This document shows positions 1 to 8,468 of a stretch of DNA of 32,380 nucleotides, piece after piece; within the stretch, counting starts at the first letter, position 1, and the number at the start of each line of letters is the position of its first letter. The position numbers were made by a program, and so were the translations under genes. Source of the stretch: Candidatus Dormiibacterota bacterium (GTDB lineage: Bacteria > Chloroflexota > Dormibacteria > Aeolococcales > Bog-877); the NCBI GenBank assembly GCA_027306595.1, contig DAHUZI010000074.1, positions 1 to 32,380 on the forward strand. The letters run 5' to 3'. The notes below the pieces were generated by a model. That model was not told where the DNA came from, did no database searches, and saw nothing but the letters and a program-made list of their open reading frames with translations.

Positions 1-13
1 GCCGGGGAGCCCC

Positions 14-35
14 GGCCCCGGCTGAGGCCGGGGCC
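14..35. terminator. GC-rich hairpin at window edge
   Basis: A perfect 9-bp inverted repeat (14-22 with 27-35) closes a 4-base loop. There is no T-tract. It could terminate a gene lying left of the window; the upstream gene is not visible, so this is only a candidate. Confidence 0.3.
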
Positions 36-96
36 CGCCGCGCGGCCGGGCGGGAGTATCGTTCGCGGCCGCAGGCGGGGTCAGGGAGGCACGTAC

Positions 97-741
97 GTGG
101 TCGTCGTCGAGGACTCGTGGCGGATCCCGCACCCGGCCGACCGGGTGGCGGCCCTGCTGGCGGACCCCGGTCCGCTCCTGCGCGGGCTGCCCGATCTCGC
201 CAGCCCCCGGGGCCCCGACGGCGACGGCCGGCTGCGGCTCCGGCTCGGCCCGACCCACGCCACCCTGATCGGCGGTGGCCGAGCGCATCCGCTCCCCGGC
301 GAGGGCACGGTGTGGGAGGCGACGGGGCGTCGAGCCCGGGGACCGGGCAGGGTCTCGGCCCGCGTGGCGTTCCAGGTCGAGCCGGCCGACGCTCAGGCGG
401 CGGTCCGGCTCCGGGCCGAGGTCGCGGTGCATGACTGGGAGCCGCCTCCGAGCGCGGCCGCGCTCGAGGCCGCGCTCCGCCGGCTGGCCGCCGGGGTCCA
501 CACCCACCTCCGCCTCCAGCTGGAGCGGGTGGCCGGGGAGCCCGCGGCGGCCGGCGCCGGCCCCGACCTCCCCCCGATCGAGGTCGTCCCGGGCGAGCCC
601 CAGCGGGCGCTGGCCGGGGGGATCCCGCTCGCGGCTCGCCATCTGGCGCGCGCCGCCCGCGACCGCTGGCCGGCGGCGCTGCTCCTTGGGGTGGGCGCGA
701 TCGCCGCGGTGATCGCGGCCCGCCGCGGCCGGACCGGCTGA
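97..741 (+). CDS. SRPBCC/CoxG-like protein with C-terminal membrane anchor
   Basis: A 214-residue protein starting at a GTG preceded by GGGAGG (84-89) at 7-base spacing. Residues 1-150 have the layout of small START/SRPBCC proteins such as CO-dehydrogenase subunit G: an early 'I..PADRVAALLADPGPLLRGLPDL' type helix, then alternating beta strands and a long C-terminal helix rich in Leu/Arg. A Pro/Gly linker (about 155-185) leads to one transmembrane segment (WPAALLLGVGAIAAVIAA) followed by Arg residues, so the domain probably faces the cytoplasm from a tail anchor. No cox genes are adjacent, so a CODH role is not supported. It converges on ricT with 31 bases between the stops. Family assignment is from fold-like pattern only. 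Confidence 0.6.
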   Translation: MVVVEDSWRIPHPADRVAALLADPGPLLRGLPDLASPRGPDGDGRLRLRLGPTHATLIGGGRAHPLPGEGTVWEATGRRARGPGRVSARVAFQVEPADAQAAVRLRAEVAVHDWEPPPSAAALEAALRRLAAGVHTHLRLQLERVAGEPAAAGAGPDLPPIEVVPGEPQRALAGGIPLAARHLARAARDRWPAALLLGVGAIAAVIAARRGRTG

Positions 742-772
742 GAGACCGCCCCAGCGGGACCTCGGCCCGCCG

Positions 773-1624
773 TCAGCCCCGCCGCCGGCGGCGGGGTGGG
801 GGGGTCGGTCGCCCGTCCCCGGACGGCTCGGCGGCGAGGGTCGCGGCCGGGACCGCGACCACGGTCCCCCCCTCGGTGAGGGTGACCAGCACCTGTTCGC
901 GGACCAGGTTGTGGTCGGTGACGGTGCCGGGCTCGCCCTCCACCTCGACCGCGGCGCCGACCGGGGGCAGTCGCCGGCGGAGGTCGACGTACTGCTCGTT
1001 CTCGTACTGGAGGCAGCACTTCAGCTTGCCGCAGAGGCCATTGAGCCGGCTGGGATTGAGCGGGAGCCCCTGCTCCTTGGCCATCTTGATCGTCACGGGG
1101 ACGAACTCCTTCAGCCAGCTCGAGCAGCAGAGCCGGCGGCCGCAGGGGCCGTACCCATCCTGGAGCCGGGCCTCGTCGCGGGCGCCCACCTGGCGGAGCT
1201 CGACCCGGCAGCGCAGCCTGGCGGCCAGCTCCTGGGCGAGGTCGCGGGATTCGACCCGCCGCTCGGTCGTGAAGTCGAAGAGGATGCGGGTGCCGTCGAG
1301 GCTCAGCTCGGCCCGGGCGATCTTCACCGGCAGGCCCCGGGTCCGGACCAGCTCGCGCGCGGTCCGCATCACCTCCGGGATCCGGGCGTCCAGCTCGGCG
1401 CGCTGGCGCAGGTCCAAGTCCGTCGCCCGCCTACGGATCGGCAGCAGCGGGCTGGGGACGAGGGCCGGATCGAGATCGACCTCAGCCAGCACGACCTCCC
1501 CGATCTCCGGGCCCCTCGCCGTGTCGGCGACCACCAGGGCACCGGGCTCGAGCGGCTCCCCCCGGGGGTCGTAGTAGTTCAGGGGCCCGTGGCGGCGGAA
1601 CTTGACCCCGACGACGCGCGACAC
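773..1624 (-). CDS. ricT: PSP1-domain protein RicT (YaaT-like)
   Basis: A 283-residue PSP1 C-terminal domain protein. The diagnostic cysteine clusters are CGRRLCC followed by CGKLKCC, about 30 residues apart, in the block 'DGYGPCGRRLCC...LNPSRLNGLCGKLKCC'. In Bacillus RicT these cysteines take part in Fe-S binding by the RicA/F/T complex, which acts with RNase Y in mRNA maturation; that role is inferred here. The GTG start at 1624 lies 4 bases after the holB stop, and holB-ricT is a widely conserved pair. An upstream in-frame reading into holB is only open frame. The last 25 residues are a Pro/Arg-rich tail. Confidence 0.9.
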   Translation of the reverse strand: MSRVVGVKFRRHGPLNYYDPRGEPLEPGALVVADTARGPEIGEVVLAEVDLDPALVPSPLLPIRRRATDLDLRQRAELDARIPEVMRTARELVRTRGLPVKIARAELSLDGTRILFDFTTERRVESRDLAQELAARLRCRVELRQVGARDEARLQDGYGPCGRRLCCSSWLKEFVPVTIKMAKEQGLPLNPSRLNGLCGKLKCCLQYENEQYVDLRRRLPPVGAAVEVEGEPGTVTDHNLVREQVLVTLTEGGTVVAVPAATLAAEPSGDGRPTPPPRRRRRG

Positions 1625-1628
1625 GGGC

Positions 1629-2651
1629 TCAGCCGACGCCGGCCACGGCCGGCGCAAGGATCGGCGGGGCCGGCGCGCCGCCCAGGAGCCGGAGCAGCAG
1701 CCGGTCGAGGGCGAGCCGCGGGTTCGCCGCGGCGGCGAGCCGGGCGAGCGTCTCGCCGCAGTCCTCGAGCCGGTCGAGGCAGCCGGAGAGCCCCAGCACC
1801 GCCGCCCAGGCGGTCGCCGCCTCCCGGACCCGGACCCAGCGCGCCAGCTCGCCGGCCCCGGCCGCGATCCGGCTGGCATCTCGAAGGAAGGCGGCCCAGC
1901 TCCGGGTCGCCTCGCGGGCCAGCTGCGCGTCCGCACCGAGCTCGGCGGCGAGGGCCAGCCACCCGTCGGGGCCGGCCCCCGCGGCCGCCACCAGCTGGGC
2001 GACCCGGTCACCCGCCATCGCCGCCCGGTCTGGCGCCACGGCCAGGGCCAGCGCCCGGCCGGGTCGACCGTCGGCGAGCGCCGCCGCCGGCTCGACCGCC
2101 TCCGGCGCGACATCGGGACGCGTCCGCAGCCAGGCGGCGATCGCCTCGCTGGGAACGAGCCCGAGCGCCAGGGGCTGGCACCGACTGGGCAGGGTTGGGG
2201 GGAGATGCTCGTGCTGGGGCCGGGCCGTGGTGAGCAGGAGGACCGTCCCCGGCGGCGGCTCCTCGAGGAGGCGCAGGACGCTGTTGGCGGCCACGTCCGT
2301 GAGCCGCTCGCAGTTGGCGATGAGCACGACACGGCGCCCGCCGGCGAACGGCGTGAGGGCCAGGACGTGCTGGAGCGAGGGGCCGAGCGGGCCGGACTCG
2401 CCGCCGCGGATTCGATCGACCTGGAGCGGGCCGTCTTCGTCGTCGACCCAGAAGTCGGGATGGGCGTCGAGCGCGCCCGGGCGCTCGCCGGTGCCCAGAC
2501 AGGCCTGGGCGAGGGCGCGGGCCAGGGTGGTCTTGCCGACCTGCTCGGGACCGGTCACCCAGTACGCATGGGCGAGCCGGTCGCGCTCGAGCTGCCGCCG
2601 GAGGGTGGCCACGACCCGCTCGTGGCCGACCAGGTCCTCGAAGGTCGGCAT
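1629..2651 (-). CDS. holB: DNA polymerase III clamp-loader subunit delta'
   Basis: A 340-residue AAA+ clamp-loader subunit. The N-terminus (MPTFEDLVGHERVV, then 'LAHAYWVTGPEQVGKTTLA') carries a Walker A motif at about residues 34-42. 'TLPSRCQPL' supplies the SRC motif that contacts the neighbouring ATP site. Unlike many family members, the zinc-binding four-cysteine module after Walker A is missing (only one Cys nearby). The C-terminal half is the helical collar domain. It would load the beta sliding clamp together with delta and tau/gamma. Translation is closely coupled to ricT downstream (4-base gap). It starts at ATG, 10 bases after the RraA-like gene, so these three genes probably share a transcript. 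Confidence 0.92.
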   Translation of the reverse strand: MPTFEDLVGHERVVATLRRQLERDRLAHAYWVTGPEQVGKTTLARALAQACLGTGERPGALDAHPDFWVDDEDGPLQVDRIRGGESGPLGPSLQHVLALTPFAGGRRVVLIANCERLTDVAANSVLRLLEEPPPGTVLLLTTARPQHEHLPPTLPSRCQPLALGLVPSEAIAAWLRTRPDVAPEAVEPAAALADGRPGRALALAVAPDRAAMAGDRVAQLVAAAGAGPDGWLALAAELGADAQLAREATRSWAAFLRDASRIAAGAGELARWVRVREAATAWAAVLGLSGCLDRLEDCGETLARLAAAANPRLALDRLLLRLLGGAPAPPILAPAVAGVG

Positions 2652-2660
2652 CCCCGCATT

Positions 2661-3359
2661 CTAGGTGGGGCCGCCGTCCTGCGGGCCTCCGGGCGGGCCG
2701 GGCTCGAGCAGCGGCCGACCTTCTCGGGCCTGGGCGCGCAGCACCGCCTCCCGGGCGCAGAGCATGCGGGCGGCCTCGAGGACGGCGGGGGCATCGGCCC
2801 GAGGCACCACGACGACCCCGTCGCCGTCCCCGAGGACGACGTCGCCGGCGCCGCAGACCACCCCCCCGCAGGCGACGGGATAGCCGACCTCCCCGGTGCC
2901 CTCCTTGCCCGGACCGTTGCCCGAGGCGCCCCGCCCGAAGACCGCAAAGCCCAGGCGCTCGAGCGGGGCGAGATCGCGCACCGCGCCGTCGACGACGAGG
3001 CCGACGACCCCCAGGGCGTGCGCCCGCGTCGCCATCAGCTCCCCGAAGAGCGCGTGGGCGAGCGAGCCCTGCCCGTTCACCACCACGACATCGCCGGGCC
3101 GGGCGTGGTCGAGGGCGTGGTGGATCCGCAGGTTGTCGCCGCTGCGGACCCAGACGGTGAGGGCGGTCCCGGCCAGCCGGGCCCCCGGCCAGAGCGGGCG
3201 GATGCCGCCGTCCATCGCCCCCAGCCGGTGCATCGCATCGGCGACCGTGGTCGCGGGCAGCGCCCGGAGTCCCTCGACCGTCCGGGGATCCGCCCGCGCC
3301 CACGGCGGGGCGGTGCGCGCCCCGGGCCCGGCGTCGGCGAGCCCCGGCACCTCCCTCAC
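2661..3359 (-). CDS. RraA-like / HMG-aldolase-like family protein
   Basis: A 232-residue member of the RraA/4-hydroxy-4-methyl-2-oxoglutarate aldolase family, formerly misannotated as 'demethylmenaquinone methyltransferase'. Seen in order: 'LPATTVADAMHRLGAMDGGIRPLWPG', 'GTALTV', 'GDVVVVNGQGS', the nucleotide/ligand loop 'GELMATRAHALGVVGLVVDG' and 'AVRD', then 'PVACGGVVCGAGDVVLGDGDGVVVVP'. Metal-dependent aldolases have R-D-x2-E/D at the loop; here it reads R-D-L-A-P, so the acidic residue is absent. An aldolase role is therefore uncertain. I chose GTG 3359; GTG 3350 is an alternative. The open frame extends further upstream, but that part is Pro/Arg-rich, overlaps the hairpin at 3396-3420 and does not look coding. 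Confidence 0.8.
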   Translation of the reverse strand: MREVPGLADAGPGARTAPPWARADPRTVEGLRALPATTVADAMHRLGAMDGGIRPLWPGARLAGTALTVWVRSGDNLRIHHALDHARPGDVVVVNGQGSLAHALFGELMATRAHALGVVGLVVDGAVRDLAPLERLGFAVFGRGASGNGPGKEGTGEVGYPVACGGVVCGAGDVVLGDGDGVVVVPRADAPAVLEAARMLCAREAVLRAQAREGRPLLEPGPPGGPQDGGPT

Positions 3360-3395
3360 CGGCGCGGCGCGGCCGCGGCCGCGGGGAAGCGCGAG

Positions 3396-3420
3396 CCCCC
3401 CGCCCGCAGCGGGCGGGGGG
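3396..3420 (-). terminator. Hairpin terminator after the binding-protein gene
   Basis: A perfect 11-bp stem (3396-3406 with 3410-3420) with a 3-base loop lies 12 bases past the stop codon of the minus-strand binding-protein gene and before the RraA-like start. No U-tract follows, as is common in very GC-rich genomes. Confidence 0.6.
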
Positions 3421-3432
3421 TCGCGCCGCAGG

Positions 3433-4812
3433 TCACGAGAGCGCCCGCAACCAGCTGGTCGGGATGTTGCCGAGTACCCGGACCTGACCGTTCGGGCTGT
3501 AGGTGTCGATCTGGAAGATGCCGGTCGAGTCGTGGTAGCTGTCGAACGAGGTGGGCCCACCCGGTCCGATGTAGCGGATCGCCTTGCCCGCCCTGAGCGC
3601 GGCGACGCCCTGGGCGAAGGTGTTGACGACGACCGCGCCCGGCACCCCGTTGCCGATCTTGAGGATGTCGGCCTTGTAGACGCTGGGCTTGGTGCTGTGC
3701 GACATCACCATCGCCAGCGCGGCGAGGTTCATCCCGTCCCACAGGTGGACGGCACCGGGGGCGCTGAACAGGGTGCTGAAGACGCCCACCCGGGTCACCT
3801 GCGACTTGACCGCGTACATCGCGCTGGTGAAGGCCTTGAAGGCCGGCCCGGAGGTCTCGATCACGAGGTTGTCCGCCAGGTAGTTTCGGGACAGGTTGGA
3901 GCCGCCGATCGCCGAGGCCACCGACTTGAACCAGGCCGGGGAGATGGTGGCCGAGGTCCCGATGATGGGGATCATCTTGCCGTGGTTGAGCTGGCGCAGC
4001 TCGGAGAAGAAGGTGGCATCGGCCGACCCGAGCGCCTCCGTCAGCACCACCTGCGGGTGGGCCTCCAGGATGGCGGCGGCCTCGGTGCGGAAGGTGGTTG
4101 AGGTGAGGTTCAGCGTCTCGTTGCCGGCGACCACCATTCCCGCCTTGTGAATGGCGCTGATCGCCGGGTTGACGAAGGTCTGGGACCCGATGTCGTTGCC
4201 GAACGCGAGCCCGATACGGTGGTAGTGCTTGCGGTAGTGGGCGATCGCGACCATCGCGTACGCCTCCTCCAGGTCCGGCGGGACCAGGCGGAAGAAGTAG
4301 GGGAAGTGGATGTGGTCGAACTCCGACTGCCCCGTCATGCAGAACATGACGGTCTTGCGGGCGTTGATCTCGGGGACCACGGCCGCGGCCTCGTCCGAGG
4401 TGCACCCGATCACCAGTGCCAAGTTTGGGGTGGTGGCGAACATCTGGCGGGTCGCGGGCACGGCGTCAGCGGGGTCGCCTCGGGTGTCGAAGGTCTTGCA
4501 CGTGAGCGGGTGACCGAGCACCCCGCCCGCCGCGTTGATCGCGTGCGTGGCGGCCAGGCACGACGCGTCGTAGATCGGCCCGAGCGCGGCGTCGACGCCG
4601 CTGAACGGCGCCAGGTCCGCGATCACCAGCGGAGTGCCGGTCGGCTGGGCCACGGTCGCCGCGCTGGCCTGGCCGATGGCGGCGGGGGCGGTTCCGAGGG
4701 CGATCGCCGCCATCGCCACGGTGACACCGACCGCCGGCCAGCGCCGACGGGCATGACCTGAGCCGACATCGGGGGACGCGGCCGTGCCGCGTCCGTGAGG
4801 CAACCATTGCAT
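3433..4812 (-). CDS. ABC-type branched-chain amino acid (LivJ-like) substrate-binding protein
   Basis: A 459-residue periplasmic-binding-protein fold (type I, Leu/Ile/Val family). After a basic stretch (GHARRRW) and a hydrophobic signal segment (VGVTVAMAAIALGTAPAAIG) with a plausible Ala-x-Ala site, the mature part reads 'LVIADLAPFSGVDAALGPIYDASCLAATHAINAAGGV'. This is followed by 'ALVIGCTSDEAAAVVPEI' and 'YFFRLVPPD', all typical. No lipobox Cys is present, so anchoring may rely on an uncleaved signal. No permease or ATPase genes are nearby; it is an orphan binding protein and its ligand is unknown. The ATG at 4812 has GAGGAG (4821-4826) at 8-base spacing. A sigma-70-like promoter lies about 220 bases upstream. 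Confidence 0.87.
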   Translation of the reverse strand: MQWLPHGRGTAASPDVGSGHARRRWPAVGVTVAMAAIALGTAPAAIGQASAATVAQPTGTPLVIADLAPFSGVDAALGPIYDASCLAATHAINAAGGVLGHPLTCKTFDTRGDPADAVPATRQMFATTPNLALVIGCTSDEAAAVVPEINARKTVMFCMTGQSEFDHIHFPYFFRLVPPDLEEAYAMVAIAHYRKHYHRIGLAFGNDIGSQTFVNPAISAIHKAGMVVAGNETLNLTSTTFRTEAAAILEAHPQVVLTEALGSADATFFSELRQLNHGKMIPIIGTSATISPAWFKSVASAIGGSNLSRNYLADNLVIETSGPAFKAFTSAMYAVKSQVTRVGVFSTLFSAPGAVHLWDGMNLAALAMVMSHSTKPSVYKADILKIGNGVPGAVVVNTFAQGVAALRAGKAIRYIGPGGPTSFDSYHDSTGIFQIDTYSPNGQVRVLGNIPTSWLRALS

Positions 4813-5031
4813 CCTGTGCCCTCCTCGGGGTGACGGAGCCCTACTCCGCCCGGTCACCGCGGCCGCGGCCCATGGGGGCGAGCGCGACCGCAGACCGGGT
4901 TCGGGACGCGATCCATGCGGCGGACGGAGGCGAGGCGGGACCCTCGACGGGCAGCGGACCGTCGGTCGGTGACCCCAGCGCCGGCGTGCATCCCACGCTT
5001 CCCCCTCCACGTGAAAGGGACCCCACCGAGT
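4813..5031 (-). other. Long 5' leader of the binding-protein gene
   Basis: About 219 bases separate the predicted transcription start (from the promoter at 5038-5067) from the ATG at 4812. No ORF on either strand resembles a protein. I recognise no known riboswitch consensus. The length alone makes it a candidate regulatory leader. Confidence 0.35.
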
Positions 5032-5037
5032 GGCGGA

Positions 5038-5067
5038 ATCGTAGGGGAGGACAGGTCGACCGGTCAA
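5038..5067 (-). promoter_or_regulatory. Sigma-70-type promoter for the LivJ-like gene
   Basis: On the minus strand, TTGACC (5067-5062), an 18-base spacer and TACGAT (5043-5038). Five of six bases match the -35 consensus and four of six match the -10 consensus. It lies between the end of purK and the binding-protein gene and points at the latter. Confidence 0.6.
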
Positions 5068-5075
5068 GCGGATGG

Positions 5076-6212
5076 TCAGCGGGGGCTCAGCACCTCCACC
5101 GGCACCGCGACCAGAGCGGCGACCGCCCGGATCCGGGACCAGAGCTCGGGCTCACTGGAGGCCACCACGGTGACATGGCCGAGCTTGCGCCCGGGGCGGA
5201 TCGCCTTGCCGTACCAGTGCAGGTGGCACCCGGGCAGGCCGAGGACGGCTGCGGGGTCGACGGCCTGCCCGATGCAGTTCACCATCGCCGCCGCCCCGCG
5301 CATGGCGGTCCCGCCGAGCGGCCAGCCCAGCCCCGCCCGGAGGTGGTTCTCGAACTGGCTGGTCTCGGACGCCTCGATCGTCCAGTGACCGGAGTTGTGG
5401 ACCCTCGGCGCCAGCTCGTTCACGAGGAGCCGACCGTCGACCTCGAAGCACTCGACGGCGAGGACCCCCACATGGTCGAGGGCGACCAGCAGCCGGGCGG
5501 CGAGCGCCTCGGCCTCCGCCCGCAGACCGGCGCCGAGCCCCGGCGCGGGGGCGAGGCTGAGCCGCAGGAGGCCCGCCTCATGGCGGTTCTCCACCGGCGG
5601 GTAGCAGGCGATCGCGCCCGCCGGGTCGCGGACGGCCAGGACCGAGAGCTCGCGGCTGAAGGCGATCTCGCGCTCCAGCAGCGCCGGTCCCCCGCCGGCC
5701 GCTAGCCACGCGGCGTCGGCCTCGGCGGGTTCGAGCACCCGCGCCTGCCCGCGCCCGTCGTAGCCGAGCCGGCGGGCCTTGAGCCGGGCCGGAAGCCCGA
5801 CTCGCTCGATCGCCCCCGCAAGGTCCTCGGGGCGATCGACGACCGCGTAGGCGGCGACCGGGATGCCCAGTGATTCGCAGAGCCGCTTCTCTCGGAACCG
5901 GTCCTGGGTGATGGCGAGCGCCGCAACCGGGGGGAAGACCGGACGCTCCCTGGCGAGGGCGGCGGCGGTCGCGGCCGGCACCGACTCGAACTCGAAGGTC
6001 ACGCGATCGACCAGCTCGGCGAGCCGCTGAGCCGCCGTCAGGTCGTCGTAGCCCCCCACCACCTGGCGCGTCACCTGGCCGCAGCTCGCAGCCGGGTCGG
6101 GGTCCAGACAGGCCGTGCGAACCCCAAGGCTGTGGGCCGAGAGAGCCAGCATCCGTCCCAGCTGGCCGCCCCCCAGGATCCCCACGCTGGGGGTGACGGG
6201 CCCGGCGGTCAC
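5076..6212 (-). CDS. purK: N5-carboxyaminoimidazole ribonucleotide synthase
   Basis: A 378-residue ATP-grasp enzyme that carboxylates AIR with bicarbonate and ATP in de novo purine synthesis. The N-terminal '[21 protein letters not shown]' begins the preATP-grasp domain. 'VTFEFESVP' and '[21 protein letters not shown]' follow. '[13 protein letters not shown]' is the ATP-binding lysine loop, then '[17 protein letters not shown]' and '[26 protein letters not shown]', the metal/ATP-binding end. Its GTG start (6212-6210) overlaps the purE stop as GTGA, so translation is coupled. Length is normal for the family. Confidence 0.95.
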   Translation of the reverse strand: MTAGPVTPSVGILGGGQLGRMLALSAHSLGVRTACLDPDPAASCGQVTRQVVGGYDDLTAAQRLAELVDRVTFEFESVPAATAAALARERPVFPPVAALAITQDRFREKRLCESLGIPVAAYAVVDRPEDLAGAIERVGLPARLKARRLGYDGRGQARVLEPAEADAAWLAAGGGPALLEREIAFSRELSVLAVRDPAGAIACYPPVENRHEAGLLRLSLAPAPGLGAGLRAEAEALAARLLVALDHVGVLAVECFEVDGRLLVNELAPRVHNSGHWTIEASETSQFENHLRAGLGWPLGGTAMRGAAAMVNCIGQAVDPAAVLGLPGCHLHWYGKAIRPGRKLGHVTVVASSEPELWSRIRAVAALVAVPVEVLSPR

Positions 6213-6721
6213 CCGGCCGGTGCCGGGCCGCGCGGGTCGGGGTCGGCCAGCACCCGCTCGGTCTGGCGCGCACGACGCTCGAGCAGGGCCCGCTCCAGCT
6301 CCGGGTCGCCAAGGGCCAGGATCGCCGCCGCCAGCAGGGCGGCGTTCTCCGCCCCGGCCGGACCGATCGCCAGCGTCCCCACCGGAACGCCGGCCGGCAT
6401 CTGCACGATCGAGAGGAGCGAGTCGATGCCCCCGAGGGCGGAGGATCGGACGGGCACGCCGAGGACCGGCAGGGTCGTCTTCGCGGCCAACATGCCCGGG
6501 AGGTGGGCGGCGCCGCCGGCGCCGGCGATCAGGACCATGAGGCCGCGCTCACGCGCCGAGGCCGCGTAAGCGATGAGGCGGTCGGGCGTGCGGTGGGCCG
6601 AGACCACCCGGACCTCGTGGACCACGCCGAGCGCCTCCAAGACCTCGGCGGCCGGCCGGAGCGTCTCCCAATCGGAGCGCGACCCCATCACGACGCCCAC
6701 CCGCGGCCGTTCGGCTCCCAC
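6209..6721 (-). CDS. purE: N5-carboxyaminoimidazole ribonucleotide mutase (class I PurE)
   Basis: A 170-residue enzyme that converts N5-CAIR to CAIR, supplying the product of PurK's substrate chain. Signature segments: '[14 protein letters not shown]', '[11 protein letters not shown]', '[14 protein letters not shown]', 'LPVLGVPV', '[20 protein letters not shown]'. The SAHR histidine of class I PurE is present. I chose GTG 6721 because GGAGGT (6732-6727) precedes it at 5 bases; the frame stays open further upstream but without family similarity. It is the first gene of a purE-purK unit and is divergent from the universal stress protein gene. Confidence 0.95.
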   Translation of the reverse strand: MGAERPRVGVVMGSRSDWETLRPAAEVLEALGVVHEVRVVSAHRTPDRLIAYAASARERGLMVLIAGAGGAAHLPGMLAAKTTLPVLGVPVRSSALGGIDSLLSIVQMPAGVPVGTLAIGPAGAENAALLAAAILALGDPELERALLERRARQTERVLADPDPRGPAPAG

Positions 6722-6862
6722 CAGCCACCTCCGTCCCCTGCGCACGGCTCCCGCGGCACGATAGCCGATCGCCCCTCCGTCCACCGCCGGGTGAACCCCC
6801 CGGTCCCCCTCCCCGCGATTGCCCGCTGTCGAGCGCGCGGGTCGTCGCCGATCCTGAGAGAG

Positions 6863-7354
6863 ATGGGACTGTCAGCGGCCGGGCAGGCGATAACCAAGGT
6901 CGAGCGGATCTTGGTGGCCGTCGATGGCTCGGCGGCGGCGGGGCGGGCCTTGGCGATCGCGGGCGAGCTGGCCCAGCGGCACCGGGCCACGGTCACGGTC
7001 CTCCACGTCAGCCGCGACCCGCTGGCCGTCCTCGTGGGGGCGGCGGAGGCGGGGGCGATGATGCTGGGAGGCGAGCCCCCACCCCTGGCGGCCCGGGGAC
7101 CATCGACCCGGGCCGCGGAGCTCGTCGACCGGGCGGTCGCCGAGCTCCGGGCCGCAGACGTCACCGCCGCGGGACGGATCGTGCCCGCCCTCGACGGCGT
7201 CGGCCGGGCGATCGTCTTCGCGGCGGAGGACCGCGGCACGGACCTCATCGTGATTGGGACGCGGGGGCGCTCGCAGCTGACCGGCCTCCTCCTCGGGAGC
7301 ACGGCCTACCACGTCGTGCACCTCGCCTCCTGCCCGGTGCTGGTGGTCCCCTAG
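6863..7354 (+). CDS. Universal stress protein (ATP-binding UspA type)
   Basis: A 163-residue single USP domain. It starts with '[19 protein letters not shown]' (the ATP-contacting Asp of 'VAVDGS') and ends with '[20 protein letters not shown]'. Residues G132, G135, G145 and S146 give the full G-x2-G-x9-G-S/T signature of the ATP-binding subgroup. 'CPVLVVP' is the usual C-terminal strand. A cytoplasmic stress-responsive nucleotide-binding role is expected, with no defined partner. The ATG at 6863 follows a weak GAGAG. It is divergent from purE and convergent with the DUF2630 gene. Confidence 0.9.
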   Translation: MGLSAAGQAITKVERILVAVDGSAAAGRALAIAGELAQRHRATVTVLHVSRDPLAVLVGAAEAGAMMLGGEPPPLAARGPSTRAAELVDRAVAELRAADVTAAGRIVPALDGVGRAIVFAAEDRGTDLIVIGTRGRSQLTGLLLGSTAYHVVHLASCPVLVVP

Positions 7355-7378
7355 CCCCGTCGACGTCGGCCGGGCGGG

Positions 7379-7624
7379 TCAGCCGCTGTAGTGCTCGACG
7401 ACATCAACGGGCCGCACCCGGGCCTGCTCGGGATCCCCCCCGAATTCCCGGCGCGCACGACGCTGCCGGAGCAGATCCCAGCACTGATCGAGGTGAGCCT
7501 GGAGGGCTCGGAGCCGCTGCCGCTCACGCTCGTCGAGCCCGTGGCCGTCTGCGGCCCGCTGGTAGAGCTCGTCCTCCTCCCCCATCACGGCCTCGATCTG
7601 CCGGATCACCTCGAGATCGCGCAC
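7379..7624 (-). CDS. DUF2630 family protein
   Basis: An 81-residue, highly charged, mostly helical protein. The C-terminal half is the conserved DUF2630 block: 'LDQCWDLLRQRRARREFG' followed by 'VRPVDVVEHY'. The N-terminal helix 'VIRQIEAVMGEEDELYQ' likely forms a coiled coil. The GTG start at 7624 is fixed by GGAGGG (7636-7631) at 6 bases. Function is unknown for the whole family. It stands alone, convergent with the USP gene. Confidence 0.88.
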   Translation of the reverse strand: MRDLEVIRQIEAVMGEEDELYQRAADGHGLDERERQRLRALQAHLDQCWDLLRQRRARREFGGDPEQARVRPVDVVEHYSG

Positions 7625-7829
7625 CGTCGTCCCTCCGTGTGGGGTCCCCCGCGACGCCGCGGTCGGCGTCCGTCCGTCCCCTCCAGCCTGCGCCACCGTG
7701 CCGCAATCCTGCAACGACGCTTGCGGAGGACCGCCTCGTGGCGGAATGATCTGACCCGGGTCACGGGCGCCGATCCCCGCGAGCTCTCCTCCACCCTCCT
7801 GATCCCCGCTCAGCAAGGCTCCGCCTCGC

Positions 7830-8468
7830 ATGCCCCCGTCCCCCTCCCACCGCCGGCTCCCCGTCCCCGTGCTCGCGGTCGCCCTGGCCGGGGCGGCGGC
7901 CGCCGCCGTGCACTTCGGCGGCGCCCCCCCCATCGGCGGCCCCACCGTCCGTCCGCAGGGGCACCAGGTCGTCCAACCCCAGGGCCCGGTCCCGGTCCCG
8001 ACGGCCCCGTCCGCCACCGCGACCGCGGCGCCGACCGGTCCGGCTGCCTCCCCGGCCGCAACGCCCCGTCCCGCGACCGCCCCGACCCCGCCACCCGACG
8101 GCAAGAGCGAACCCACCGCCGCGCCACCGCCGCCGGCGGGGTATCCGTACCCGGTCGACGCCAGCGGCGACGTTCGGGTCGCGAACCTGGTCGTGACCCC
8201 GGGCCGGGTGGCGGCCGTCGACGGGCCCCTGCAGCTGCGGGTGGTGGCGGCGGGGCGGGCGTGGGTCCCCGGGCAGGCGATCTTCGTGTACGTCGGCCAG
8301 CGCTTCGCCCTTCGGCTCCCGGCCCCGGGGGCGACCGGTCTCCTTGGACTCGTGCCGGCCCGGATGGCCCCGGGCTCGGTGGTGATCAGCGGGTTCCAGT
8401 TCCCCCAGAACTCGCCCTCGGCACCGGTGGACGGCGCCGCCACCGCCTCGCTCCTGGTCGTGGGATGA
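7830..8468 (+). CDS. Exported Pro/Thr-rich protein of unknown function
   Basis: A 212-residue protein with an N-terminal hydrophobic signal or anchor (LPVPVLAVALAGAAAAAVHFGG). A long Pro/Ala/Thr-rich linker (about residues 45-105) of the kind that spans a cell wall follows. The C-terminal ~100 residues form a compact beta-rich domain ('VRVANLVVTPGRVAAVDGPLQLRV' ... 'PGQAIFVYVGQRFALRL' ... 'GSVVISGFQFPQN'). I do not recognise that domain. Its stop overlaps the ATG of the next gene as ATGA, so both products are probably made together and may act on the cell surface together. Confidence 0.72.
   Translation: MPPSPSHRRLPVPVLAVALAGAAAAAVHFGGAPPIGGPTVRPQGHQVVQPQGPVPVPTAPSATATAAPTGPAASPAATPRPATAPTPPPDGKSEPTAAPPPPAGYPYPVDASGDVRVANLVVTPGRVAAVDGPLQLRVVAAGRAWVPGQAIFVYVGQRFALRLPAPGATGLLGLVPARMAPGSVVISGFQFPQNSPSAPVDGAATASLLVVG

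Noticed and set aside
911-3596. Long plus-strand open frames opposite ricT, holB and the RraA-like gene
   Set aside because: They are antisense shadows of high-GC genes, with Arg/Pro/Gly-rich translations and no family resemblance.
7391-8464. N-terminal extension of the peptidase frame, giving a ~1,140-residue ORF
   Set aside because: It covers the antisense of the DUF2630 gene and another frame of the preceding exported protein; a proper signal peptide begins at ATG 8465.
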